Origin: a candidate division BRC1 bacterium HGW-BRC1-1
Lineage (GTDB): Bacteria; Sumerlaeota; Sumerlaeia; Sumerlaeales; Sumerlaeaceae
Reading direction: 5' to 3'
Length of the DNA: 64,000 nt
NCBI GenBank assembly: GCA_002842095.1
Contig: PHCB01000001.1
Coordinates: 124,001-188,000 of the forward strand
Made by a program: the position numbers and the translations under genes. This document shows, piece by piece, positions 41,086 to 50,525 of this stretch. Every line of letters begins with the position of its first letter. Positions within the stretch are counted from its first letter, which is position 1. The notes under the pieces were generated by a model. The model did no database searches. It was not told the origin of the DNA and saw only the letters and a list, made by a program, of their open reading frames with translations.

Positions 41086-43126
41086 ATTGGGACGTGGAAC
41101 TCTTTTCGAGGATTTTTAATTCTACGTCATCCACCAATACGGGTTTGGCGGTTATAGCTCCTATATGGATCGGTAGACGCCTCACATCATCATCAACCTG
41201 AATTTGCACCTTTAGTTTTTGCCATTCTCCACTCTTGGACAGAGATGGAAATCGCACCTCTCGAGTGGAAGAAGTCATGACGTCGACCTTACCAAAAAAA
41301 CGGCCTTCTCGTGACTTTACCCACGCAGAAACTTCAATCGTCTTTCCTTTGATCTCATCTAATAAGATCGGAGGAATATCCTGCACCAAAAGACAGCCCC
41401 AGCCTTTCGTGGCTGGATCTAACTTCATTTGAACTGCGGTCTTTCCCGTATAAGCATCACTGACTAATTCTACAGTACCCCATGGTGCCCGCTCGCGCGT
41501 GTAAGGATACCATTGAACAGGATACCCCTCCTTGGATAAATCTGGGAATTCGAATGAGGAGTTGCTAATGAACATCGGCTCCGATGCGCCATAAGGCTCG
41601 TTGTGACAATAATTTGTCTCCGCATCCCCTAACCGCTCAGAAACCCTTTCACGAACAAACATCGTATCGAGAACGCACTCCGAACCATCAAGTCGATCCA
41701 CATGAATTTTCATTGTCGATGTGGTTTGGATTGTAATCGTAGACTGCGTCAAGGCCGTACCTTGAACGAGATTTCGGGAGAACTCGAAAGGAACAGTCTC
41801 GCTTTTTCCATCAATGGATCGGACTTCCCACGAAAGTTGATGTCCCTTGGAATCAGAAGATCGCGTCGTTCGTTCATCCGCTCCATAAAGATCGATGACG
41901 TAATTACCAGGGCAGAGAGTTTTGAAAAAAGTCAGCGTCCCTCCCGGGTCGCGAGTGACAGCTTGTAGAGGTGAAGCGTAAAGAGCCGTGGGAGGAACCT
42001 TGGAGCGATCTTGGGTGTAAAAATATGGGTTATCGGCTTCCAAAACAGAGAAGCTGGAGATCTCACTCCATTGAGGCAGATGATCGACAATCATTTTCTC
42101 CGAAAATATGGGATGAACAACTTTCTCAAACAAGTAATCAGCAATCAGAAAACCACCACGCCGGTTAACATGTTCGCCGTCACCAAAATGATAATGGGTT
42201 AGTTTCAAGTCCTGAGCCATATCAATCACACGTACGCCCGCAGTTTTCAGATCCTCCAAACCGTTTAAATAAGTTTGGTAATCCTTATCTGGATTATCAA
42301 ATAATGCATAAGTTGACGGGGCCACTTGCTGATTAACGAGAACGAACTCCACGCCCTTGACTTTACAAAATTTCGCAAAATCCACTAACTCTTGAAACTC
42401 GCCATCTTTTGGCATTGTAAATCGATCATATATTGATTTTTTGGTAGAATCAGCCTTCATGTCATCAGGCATGGTCCTGACCGCCGGCAGGTTAGTCCCA
42501 TGCGCCAGGGTTGGAATCATCTCATCTTCAATTATCGGACCCGTTTGAATATAAGCCCGAACATGTCGACTGATCCGGTAAAGATAACTGGTGCGATTAA
42601 GAAACACAAAGAATCGATCTTTCCAGCCATCGACGAGAAATGATCGTGCTTTTGGTGATTCCCACAAAGGGCCCGCGTGATGCAGATTTTCAGTTGGGTA
42701 TCCTCGCCCATTAACATCTCGCGGGCTTATGCAATAAATAACCAGAGAAGGTTTGGTCTCGGGCCAGTAAACATTCTCAAAAAGGAACCGAGACCATTGA
42801 GGACGTGCTCCCCCAATGGCAGCATTGTACGACACCACCTGATTTCCGGACGCCTCGGTCCACAACGATACATCTGTTTGAAGTCCGATAGAGCTCGAAA
42901 ACAACATGACATCAATATGGCCAAACTGAGAATGTAGTTTCCGGGCATTCTTTATCTTGGAATCTACGTGAAAGTTTTCCCATCCATCATATGTTTTTAC
43001 CGGATCAATATAACGAAGCGCGATATCAATAACTAATAAAAATAATAGCGTGCATGCTAATGAAACGATTACACGACCGGGTTGGATTCGGAGAGTTTTA
43101 GAACTGAAAATAGATGAAAGGTTCAT
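41084..43126 (-). CDS. SGNH/AlgJ-like protein with C-terminal carbohydrate-binding-like region
   Basis: N-terminal TM helix, DVMLFSSSIGLQTDVSLW (SGNH-like Ser block), HYHFGDGEHVNRRGGFLIADYLFEKV (His block); partner of adjacent MBOAT gene. Confidence 0.65.
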   Translation of the reverse strand: MNLSSIFSSKTLRIQPGRVIVSLACTLLFLLVIDIALRYIDPVKTYDGWENFHVDSKIKNARKLHSQFGHIDVMLFSSSIGLQTDVSLWTEASGNQVVSYNAAIGGARPQWSRFLFENVYWPETKPSLVIYCISPRDVNGRGYPTENLHHAGPLWESPKARSFLVDGWKDRFFVFLNRTSYLYRISRHVRAYIQTGPIIEDEMIPTLAHGTNLPAVRTMPDDMKADSTKKSIYDRFTMPKDGEFQELVDFAKFCKVKGVEFVLVNQQVAPSTYALFDNPDKDYQTYLNGLEDLKTAGVRVIDMAQDLKLTHYHFGDGEHVNRRGGFLIADYLFEKVVHPIFSEKMIVDHLPQWSEISSFSVLEADNPYFYTQDRSKVPPTALYASPLQAVTRDPGGTLTFFKTLCPGNYVIDLYGADERTTRSSDSKGHQLSWEVRSIDGKSETVPFEFSRNLVQGTALTQSTITIQTTSTMKIHVDRLDGSECVLDTMFVRERVSERLGDAETNYCHNEPYGASEPMFISNSSFEFPDLSKEGYPVQWYPYTRERAPWGTVELVSDAYTGKTAVQMKLDPATKGWGCLLVQDIPPILLDEIKGKTIEVSAWVKSREGRFFGKVDVMTSSTREVRFPSLSKSGEWQKLKVQIQVDDDVRRLPIHIGAITAKPVLVDDVELKILEKSSTSQ

Positions 43127-44507
43127 AATTATCTGTCCAGGTCACGGATAATAGGGCGATAAATCCAGCATAAATTGCAGTTCGAAACCACACAGGCTTA
43201 TCGACAAGCCATTCATGTCGCTTTGCAATCATCTCAGTCCCATCGCACAACAGGAGCAATCCCGAGCCATAAAGGCATAACCGTAAAAGATTGGGATCGG
43301 GTAGATATGTGAACTCCAAAAGGCGTCGGACATACGAGAACGCGACTGAAAAATCTGTGATAACGAAAAATATCCAGGTAAAAGTGACCAGATGAAAGGT
43401 TAGTATTATTCCCACAATCCTGAACAACAGGCCCAAGTGAATGGATGCAAATCGTGATTCCACCTTTTCCACCCAACCACCGATCATTCTGCCAATTGCC
43501 AGATAGAATCCATGCAAGGCTCCCCAGACTACGAAAGACCAACTTGCTCCATGCCATAGCCCACCTAACAGCATGGTAACAAACAGATTAAAGTAAGTTC
43601 GAAAGGTGCCTTTTCGATTCCCCCCCAACGAGATATAAAGATAATCCCTCAGCCAGGACGATAGTGACACATGCCATCTTCGCCAAAAATCTTGAATCCC
43701 AAAAGAGAAATAGGGGTAGTGAAAATTTTCGACGAGTCGAAAGCCCAGAAAAAGAGAGGCACCTCTTGCGATATCCGTATAGCCTGAAAAATCACAGAGG
43801 ATCCGAATTGAAAACAAGTAAATAGTAAGCAGTAATTGCCAGGAGGAAAAGTTCTCCGGATTCTGAACTCCAGGCGTGATCCCAATAGCAATCACATCGG
43901 CAATAGCCACTTTCTTGACCAATCCAACGAGAATGAAATAGGTCCCTTCTGACCACTCCCTCATCGTAACTCGTCGCGGGGACAACACTTGAGGGAGTAA
44001 ATAGGATGCTCGAAGAATTGGGCCAGCAACCAGATGAGGCCAAAATGAAACGAATACAGCAAAGTCCATCAGACTTCGTACTGGCTTGAGTTTTCCCCGA
44101 TAAATATCAATCGTATAAGAAAGAGTCTGAAAAGTGTAAAATGATATACCTACGGGCAGAATGACCTTCAGTGTGGGCCAATCCGCATTCATTCCCATGG
44201 ATTCTATGAGGGTGCGGACGCTATCTTCAAAGAAATTAAAATACTTAAAGAAACCAAGCATGCTAAGCTGACCCCCGACACTCAGCCACAACCAGAATTT
44301 CTTGTGTTTTCCCTGAAGATAGAATCCACAAATCCAATCAAGAATCGTGGAAATCGCCAGGAGAATACAGAAACGGGCGTCCCACCATCCATAAAAGACA
44401 TAACTGGAAACGACGAGAAGGACGTTTTGCCATTTCCGATTCAATACATAATACAGAATTAATACAATAAAAAAGAAGACAAAGAATTCAGGTGTATTGA
44501 AAACCAT
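43098..44507 (-). CDS. MBOAT family O-acyltransferase (AlgI/PatA-like)
   Basis: ILPVGISFYTFQTLSYTIDIYRG, ARGASLFLGFRLVENFHYPYFSFGIQDFWRRWHVSLSSWLRDYLYISLGGNRKG, LLGGLWHGASWSFVVWG. Confidence 0.95.
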   Translation of the reverse strand: MVFNTPEFFVFFFIVLILYYVLNRKWQNVLLVVSSYVFYGWWDARFCILLAISTILDWICGFYLQGKHKKFWLWLSVGGQLSMLGFFKYFNFFEDSVRTLIESMGMNADWPTLKVILPVGISFYTFQTLSYTIDIYRGKLKPVRSLMDFAVFVSFWPHLVAGPILRASYLLPQVLSPRRVTMREWSEGTYFILVGLVKKVAIADVIAIGITPGVQNPENFSSWQLLLTIYLFSIRILCDFSGYTDIARGASLFLGFRLVENFHYPYFSFGIQDFWRRWHVSLSSWLRDYLYISLGGNRKGTFRTYFNLFVTMLLGGLWHGASWSFVVWGALHGFYLAIGRMIGGWVEKVESRFASIHLGLLFRIVGIILTFHLVTFTWIFFVITDFSVAFSYVRRLLEFTYLPDPNLLRLCLYGSGLLLLCDGTEMIAKRHEWLVDKPVWFRTAIYAGFIALLSVTWTDNYEPFIYFQF

Positions 44508-44577
44508 GGATGGAAGTTTGCCTCAGATAAAATAATAGAGGACCAACGATTAACGCTGGCCCTCTATTTCTGATTTC

Positions 44578-45189
44578 TTATTTAACGAGTTCCACCGAGA
44601 TGATTTCAAATACGGGACGTGTGTCCTTCGAAGGATCAGTGGCTCCATACTTGACTCGGAATGCATAACGGCCGGGCTTGGCATCTGTGAGTGGGTAGTT
44701 TTTTGTAACCAATTCTTTTATGGTAAATGTTTCGAGTTCCACCCAATCCTTAGCCCCAGGCAGGTGAACCATTGTTGTCACAACAGGGTAAGCCTCATCG
44801 CGAGAAATTGAGTCCAGAACGAAATCAATGGAAGTAGGAGCAAAATCAGCCTGAAGGTGTCCCCCGGGAAGCCCAAAATGACTCTGGCGTAGCTTATCCT
44901 TGATAAGGGTCGTGCCGCTTACTTTTTCAAAACTTGCTGCTGTAGTTTTTGGACCGAGCTTCTTAACCTCAGGCGTCACAGCAGGAGAAGAGGTTTCCTT
45001 GACCACGTTTGCTGGAGTTTCTTCCGAAATTCCCGAGGGTCCCTCCTTCTGCGAGACTGCTTTATTAGCTTGAGAAGATGTCCGGACTTCAGAAACGCCG
45101 TTATCACTGGACCCATCTTTTTGATTCCCGCAACCGATTACAAGCAAAGCGATGAGGACTATTGGTGCACCCAGAAGGAACCTTGTCAT
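44578..45189 (-). CDS. Hypothetical lipoprotein
   Basis: Lipobox-like LLVIGCGNQ; unclassified remainder. Confidence 0.6.
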   Translation of the reverse strand: MTRFLLGAPIVLIALLVIGCGNQKDGSSDNGVSEVRTSSQANKAVSQKEGPSGISEETPANVVKETSSPAVTPEVKKLGPKTTAASFEKVSGTTLIKDKLRQSHFGLPGGHLQADFAPTSIDFVLDSISRDEAYPVVTTMVHLPGAKDWVELETFTIKELVTKNYPLTDAKPGRYAFRVKYGATDPSKDTRPVFEIISVELVK

Positions 45190-45353
45190 AAAAAATCTCC
45201 TTGACTCATTAGCGAATTAATTCCAATGTCGCAATAATGGTCTATGTGTATTTGCTCATCCTGCTTTTTAAAGTATTGCAAGGGGTTGGAAAGTCACGCA
45301 AGTTTAATATTATTATAGACCCGATTATCCACAGTTCGCTTCGTTTACTGAGT

Positions 45354-46337
45354 TCACCCCTGATATCCGGCCCGATGGTTATCCATCCATTGCCATGCAG
45401 AAGTTATAATTTGTTTCAGGCTTCCACGCGTGGGATTCCAACTTAGGATCTCCCGGGCCTTTTCTGACGCGGCAACGAGAACCGCCGGATCGCCTCGGCG
45501 ACGAGGTGCCATTTGTATCAGAATCTCCCGGTCGGTAACGGACTCTACAGCGGCTACCACTTCCAAAACGCTATACCCCTTGCCATTGCCCAGGTTGAAT
45601 TGATCACTAATATTCTCACCCCTGAGATAATCCAGCGCAAGGATATGCGCCTCCGCCAGGTCCAGGACGTGGATATAATCGCGCACGCAGGTGCCGTCCG
45701 GGGTGGCGTAGTCATCGCCGAAGATCATCACCTTTTCACGCTGGCCGGCTGCAACTTGCAGTATGATTGGGATCAGGTGGGTTTCGGGGTCGTGGTCCTC
45801 GCCGAATTTTTCCGAGGCGCCGGCCGCGTTGAAATAGCGCAGGCAGATGCTCTTCAGTCCATACGCGGCGTCGCAGTCGTTCAGAAAACCCTCGAAAAAA
45901 AGTTTCGTCCGTCCGTACGGGTTGGTCGGGTCTTTGATCGCAGATTCATCGATGGGCACACTGCGCGGCTCCCCAAACAGGGCGGCGGTACTGGAAAAAA
46001 CGAAGTGCTTCACTCCGTGATCAAGCATGGTGCGCACCAGATTGAAACCGTTGGTCAGGTTGTTCCCGTAATACGGCAACGGGTCCGACACCGATTCGCC
46101 CACCAGCGATGCCGCGCAGAAGTGCATCACCGCATCGAACTTCGTGGCGGAGAATACGCGCTGCAGAAATGCGACATCGGAAAGATCGCCGATCTCCAAC
46201 CATGCGTCGGGATGCACGGCCTGCCGGTGTCCCCGGGAAAGATTGTCCACCACCACAACGTCGTGGCCCCGCTCAACCAGTTGTTCAACGCAGACGCTGC
46301 CGATATAACCCGCGCCGCCCGCCACCAATATTTTCAT
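45354..46337 (-). CDS. galE: UDP-glucose 4-epimerase
   Basis: MKILVAGGAGYIGSVCVEQLVERGHDVVVVDNLSRG; YGRTK; LRYFNAAGA; FNLGNGKGYSV. Confidence 0.93.
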   Translation of the reverse strand: MKILVAGGAGYIGSVCVEQLVERGHDVVVVDNLSRGHRQAVHPDAWLEIGDLSDVAFLQRVFSATKFDAVMHFCAASLVGESVSDPLPYYGNNLTNGFNLVRTMLDHGVKHFVFSSTAALFGEPRSVPIDESAIKDPTNPYGRTKLFFEGFLNDCDAAYGLKSICLRYFNAAGASEKFGEDHDPETHLIPIILQVAAGQREKVMIFGDDYATPDGTCVRDYIHVLDLAEAHILALDYLRGENISDQFNLGNGKGYSVLEVVAAVESVTDREILIQMAPRRRGDPAVLVAASEKAREILSWNPTRGSLKQIITSAWQWMDNHRAGYQG

Positions 46338-46412
46338 GCGTCGTCCTTGTTGGTTTTCTAACTCAATCGCCCCCTGCATGACCCTTGACCATCAACGAGT
46401 CAATGCCCAGCA

Positions 46413-46985
46413 TTGAGCCTGACTGAAACATCGCAAACGAGGCTTCCCGTGGACGAAACCTATTCTCAGTTTTTTGGCAACTGGAGCACCCTCGCACTTG
46501 TGGCCCTGGTAGTCGTACTGCTCGTCATTGTGTTTATCGGGACCATTGTCACACGCGCGAAACGCTCCAACAGGCTCGATAACGTACTCGGGATGTCCAT
46601 CGAAGACATCAGCGATATGCGGAGTAAAGGCCTGCTTACGCCAGAGGAAACGGCCAAAGTGCGGGCGGCCATGGCTCGCCAGATGGCTCGATCACTATCT
46701 CAGAAGCCAACCTTTGACAGCCTTGGCTCGGACCCCGAAATACTACGCCTCGAGGAATTAGCGCGACAGAAACGTGAGGCTCGCGAGGCGGGGGCACTGC
46801 CGCTGAATTGGGAGACAAGCGACGCACCCGTCCCCTCCGGCGGAAATCAATCGACCGCAGATGATGACGTACAACTCCCGCCCGATGTCATGAGCATGGC
46901 AGACCTCGGCCTCATAACACCGGAGGAACTGGAACGCATCAAGGATCGGATCCGTTCAAAGAAATCTGAATCGGGCCTCACCTGA
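46413..46985 (+). CDS. Hypothetical single-TM protein
   Basis: TM helix LALVALVVVLLVIVFIGTIV; TTG start uncertain. Confidence 0.5.
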   Translation: MSLTETSQTRLPVDETYSQFFGNWSTLALVALVVVLLVIVFIGTIVTRAKRSNRLDNVLGMSIEDISDMRSKGLLTPEETAKVRAAMARQMARSLSQKPTFDSLGSDPEILRLEELARQKREAREAGALPLNWETSDAPVPSGGNQSTADDDVQLPPDVMSMADLGLITPEELERIKDRIRSKKSESGLT

Positions 46986-48189
46986 TTCCCCAACTGCGAA
47001 CAGTGCGCAGCGTAGCGGTGCTTTTTGTGGGGAGGGAGATCAATTCCGCCTCCCGCGACAAACTCATCAAGATGCCTATGGCGACCATATTAACAATTAA
47101 CGAACTGCCGCCGTAGCTGACGAAAGGCAGCGTAAGACCTTTCGTAGGTACCATACCCAGCACCACAAACATATTAATGAACGCCTGTATGCCAATCATG
47201 GCAGTGATTCCCGTGGCGAGCAGGCTGCCAAACATATCCTGCAACTTCATCGCAACACGATACCCCTGCACCATGAGGAAAACAAACAGGGCTATCACCA
47301 GTCCGGCGCCCCAGATGCCCAGTTCCTCACAAATGCTGGCGAAGATGAAATCTGTGTAGGACTCGCTCAGAAAGAGATATTTTTGTGGTCCATTGCCCAG
47401 ACCCAATCCCTCCCATCCTCCGCTGCCCACGCTGATAAGCGACTGCGAAAGCTGCCATCCGCTACCTTGTCTATCAAGCTCCGGATTAAGAAATGACAAC
47501 AACCGCTTCATGCGATAAGGTTCGAAAATAATAAGCCCGGCCAGCAACGGAATGGCGGCTACCACCAGGGTTAACAGGTGCGCCGGCCTCATGCCAGCCA
47601 CCGCGAACATAGTTATCGCAATGAGCATGACAACCACGGCCGTGCCCAAATCAGGTTCAACCACAATCAGAAAACAGACCGTGCCAACGAGGCATAACGG
47701 TGGAAAAAAACCGTGTCTCCAACTCTTCAAAGAGCGATTTTTTTCCGACAGAATTTTCGATAAAAAAATGATGACCCCCAACTTGGCGAACTCGGAAGCC
47801 TGCAGATAAACCCCGCCAGCCCCAAGCCATCGCCGGGCCCCGTTAACTTTTTTTCCGATGCCAGGGATAAGGACGAGGATCAGCAGCAGCACACAGGCGA
47901 GGAAGATGGTCCCTCCCCAACGCTTGTAAAAATCGTAGTCCACGCGATAAACACCAATCATACAAATAAACGCCAGCCCCGCCCAGACAATCTGCCGCTT
48001 GGTGTAATAATAGCTGTGGGATGTGAGCGTTGGCCGCTCCGCCTCCACCCCTCCGCCCTTGGTTTCCACCTGCGCCTTGTTTATATCCCGGGCTGCAATG
48101 GCGGCACTACTGCTGGTAATCATCACCACGCCCAGCGTGAGCAGGGTCATCGTGCAAAGGAAAATCATGAGCGTCGTGTTTAACTTCAT
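46978..48189 (-). CDS. ftsW: FtsW/RodA/SpoVE family SEDS protein, probably FtsW
   Basis: SYTDFIFASICEELGIWGAGLVIALF, GIQAFINMFVVLGMVPTKGLTLPFVSYGGSSLIVNMVAIGILMSLSRE. Confidence 0.85.
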   Translation of the reverse strand: MKLNTTLMIFLCTMTLLTLGVVMITSSSAAIAARDINKAQVETKGGGVEAERPTLTSHSYYYTKRQIVWAGLAFICMIGVYRVDYDFYKRWGGTIFLACVLLLILVLIPGIGKKVNGARRWLGAGGVYLQASEFAKLGVIIFLSKILSEKNRSLKSWRHGFFPPLCLVGTVCFLIVVEPDLGTAVVVMLIAITMFAVAGMRPAHLLTLVVAAIPLLAGLIIFEPYRMKRLLSFLNPELDRQGSGWQLSQSLISVGSGGWEGLGLGNGPQKYLFLSESYTDFIFASICEELGIWGAGLVIALFVFLMVQGYRVAMKLQDMFGSLLATGITAMIGIQAFINMFVVLGMVPTKGLTLPFVSYGGSSLIVNMVAIGILMSLSREAELISLPTKSTATLRTVRSWGIR

Positions 48190-48297
48190 GGGGAGGTAGC
48201 CTGGGAAAGGGAAATGACGCGCGGGCCGAGGCAAACGGCATCAACATGCATCTACGAAGTTCACCCGCTGCTCTTCAACAGAAATTGCTACTTTGCG

Positions 48298-49101
48298 CTA
48301 TCGCCCCTGAGAATCCACCAACGACCGAACAAACCAATCTTCTGTCAGTTTCAACAGACGGTCCATGTTGTCCGCCGGTATGAAACCGTGGTCCGCACCC
48401 TCGATCACAATTCGTTTGTCGGCCGAGTTATTGCGCACTTCCAGGAATCGCTCGCTCTGTTCGGGTCTCACCACCTCATCGCCCCCACCGTGAATGAACA
48501 GCACCGGGCCGGGGAATTTCGTCACCCATTCCAGAGGACGCAGCACCTCCCCCACCGTATCGATATATTTCGTGTTCACCCTGTGGCCATAATGATCCAG
48601 ATAACCCAGCCTTTCACGTTCGGACCAGCCCTCGATATTCGAAAGCCGGTCGCGGATAATCTCTGGTCGCGACACCGGCGCCCACAACACTCCGGTCCGA
48701 AACTCCGGATGATGCCCCAGCAAATAAGAACCCGAAATTCCACCGAGACTGTACCCAAGAATTCCCATGCGGGATTGATCAACCCATGGCTGCCGCAGGA
48801 ACGTGGCTACCGCTGCATCGAGATCCTGCAACATTCCCAGCGGCGTGAAATCCAGAAAATCACCGTCGCTGTCACCACAGCCACGGTGATCAAATCGGAA
48901 ACAAGCGATCCCATGTCGGGCCAACAACTGGGCTTCACGCGCAAACACACGCCGCGCTTCCATCCGGCTACCGGTGAACCCGTGACAAAATAACACCGCG
49001 GGAACGGGTGTCTGCTCATCTGCCCCGTCGGGCAAATCCACTGAAGCGACGAGAGTAAATTCTTCGCTCTGAAATGTTTGCAGCGACCGATGAAACCTCA
49101 C
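48298..49101 (-). CDS. Alpha/beta hydrolase (serine aminopeptidase-like)
   Basis: AVLFCHGFTGSRMEARRVFAREAQLLARHGIACFRFDHRGCGDSDG; GILGYSLGGISG; start as GTG at 49101 overlapping elbB stop (GTGA). Confidence 0.8.
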   Translation of the reverse strand: MRFHRSLQTFQSEEFTLVASVDLPDGADEQTPVPAVLFCHGFTGSRMEARRVFAREAQLLARHGIACFRFDHRGCGDSDGDFLDFTPLGMLQDLDAAVATFLRQPWVDQSRMGILGYSLGGISGSYLLGHHPEFRTGVLWAPVSRPEIIRDRLSNIEGWSERERLGYLDHYGHRVNTKYIDTVGEVLRPLEWVTKFPGPVLFIHGGGDEVVRPEQSERFLEVRNNSADKRIVIEGADHGFIPADNMDRLLKLTEDWFVRSLVDSQGR

Positions 49102-49775
49102 CTCGCAGCCGCCATTTCCAGAACCGCATCCACCATCTTCGTTATTCCCAGCCTCACTTCGGCGGGTCCCGTGCCCAGCATGTATGCAGGGGTAGAGACA
49201 ATGCGGTTCCGAACATCGGTGACGCAATCCTTCACGCCACAGGTCAGGTGTGTCGCACCGAACGATTCCAGATCCGCCGCGGTGGACGGGTCCGATCCGA
49301 TAGTCATCATGGGATGAACCTTTTCATCACCCTTGAAAACTGCCGCCACCACGATGGGCGCGATGCACATGGCACCGATGGGCTTCCGGGCAGCAATAAA
49401 CTCCCTAACCACCCGCGAAACCTCGGTGTTAACGTCAGCTTCCCTGCCTTCGGTGGCGTAGTTGCACAGGTTTTTCGCTGCGCCAAAACCGCCGGGAAGA
49501 ATGAGAGCGTCGAAGTCCGCCGCCGAGGCCTCCTTGATGGAGCGCACCCTGCCCCGCGCGATGCGAGCCGATTCCACCAGAATGTTGCGCTTCTCGCCTG
49601 CCACCGGTTTGTGGGTCAGATGGTTCACAACATGCAGTTGATCGCCATCCGGCGCGAAGCATTCAACCTCCACACCGGCCTCATCCAGAGTCAGCAAGGT
49701 CAGAACCGCTTCGTGGATTTCGCTGCCGTCGTTAACGCCGCAACCTGCCAGCAACACTGCTACTTTTGTAATCAT
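49098..49775 (-). CDS. elbB: Isoprenoid biosynthesis glyoxalase ElbB-like (DJ-1/PfpI superfamily)
   Basis: KVAVLLAGCGVNDGSEIHEAVLTLLTLDEAGVEVECFAPDGDQLHVVNHLTHKPV; ALILPGGFGAAKNLCNYA. Confidence 0.9.
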   Translation of the reverse strand: MITKVAVLLAGCGVNDGSEIHEAVLTLLTLDEAGVEVECFAPDGDQLHVVNHLTHKPVAGEKRNILVESARIARGRVRSIKEASAADFDALILPGGFGAAKNLCNYATEGREADVNTEVSRVVREFIAARKPIGAMCIAPIVVAAVFKGDEKVHPMMTIGSDPSTAADLESFGATHLTCGVKDCVTDVRNRIVSTPAYMLGTGPAEVRLGITKMVDAVLEMAAAR

Positions 49776-49805
49776 TGTTCATCTCCTTGATCCGATTGGC
49801 GACCT

Positions 49806-50525
49806 TCAAGCTTCGCCTTCGTTCATGGTTTCCCGCATTCTTTTCGCGCGTCCAATCCGATATTTCAAGAGAAGCCAGAGCCCGATAAATCCATCGGCCC
49901 AATACAGCTTTTTCCCCTCGTCGCGCCCTCGCGGAATATAATCGATGGGAACCTCCACAATCGAGTGACCCTGTTCGATGAGTCGCATGGTCAACTCCAG
50001 CGTAAAGCTCATGTCGCTGCGCTCGAATTGCATCCCCTCAACCGCACTGCGCCGAAACATCTGGTAACAAGTTTCAACGTCCGTCAGGTGCGTTGACCAT
50101 AGCAGATTCAAAACCGTGTTGATGGCCCGGTTGCCCCAGAATTGAAGGAATGTCATGGGAGGGCGACGCCCCAGAAATCGTGAACCGAACACCACATCGG
50201 TGCGCCCCTGCACGATGGGCTGCAACAAATCCGGGAAGCACGCAGGGTCCAACTCGAGATCTGCATCCTGAAAAACAACCACATCCCCCGTTGCCACCGC
50301 CAGTCCCTCACGCAGTGCGCCGCCGCGGCCATTTTTCTCCGACTGATAAATGGTCACGATGCCCCCCTTCGCGGCTTCCGCCTCCAATACGGCTCGGGTG
50401 CCATCCGTCGAGTTGCCATCCACCACGATAATCTCCATCTCCAGTGGCACGGCCCGCACGGTATCCAGCACCGTCTTCAGAGTGCCGACCTCGTTCCAAA
50501 CCGGAATGATGACGGATAGTTTCAT
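49806..50525 (-). CDS. Glycosyltransferase family 2
   Basis: LSVIIPVWNEVGTLKTVLDTVRAV, IIVVDGNSTDGTRAVLE, VFQDADLELDP; ATGA overlap with upstream aminotransferase. Confidence 0.88.
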   Translation of the reverse strand: MKLSVIIPVWNEVGTLKTVLDTVRAVPLEMEIIVVDGNSTDGTRAVLEAEAAKGGIVTIYQSEKNGRGGALREGLAVATGDVVVFQDADLELDPACFPDLLQPIVQGRTDVVFGSRFLGRRPPMTFLQFWGNRAINTVLNLLWSTHLTDVETCYQMFRRSAVEGMQFERSDMSFTLELTMRLIEQGHSIVEVPIDYIPRGRDEGKKLYWADGFIGLWLLLKYRIGRAKRMRETMNEGEA

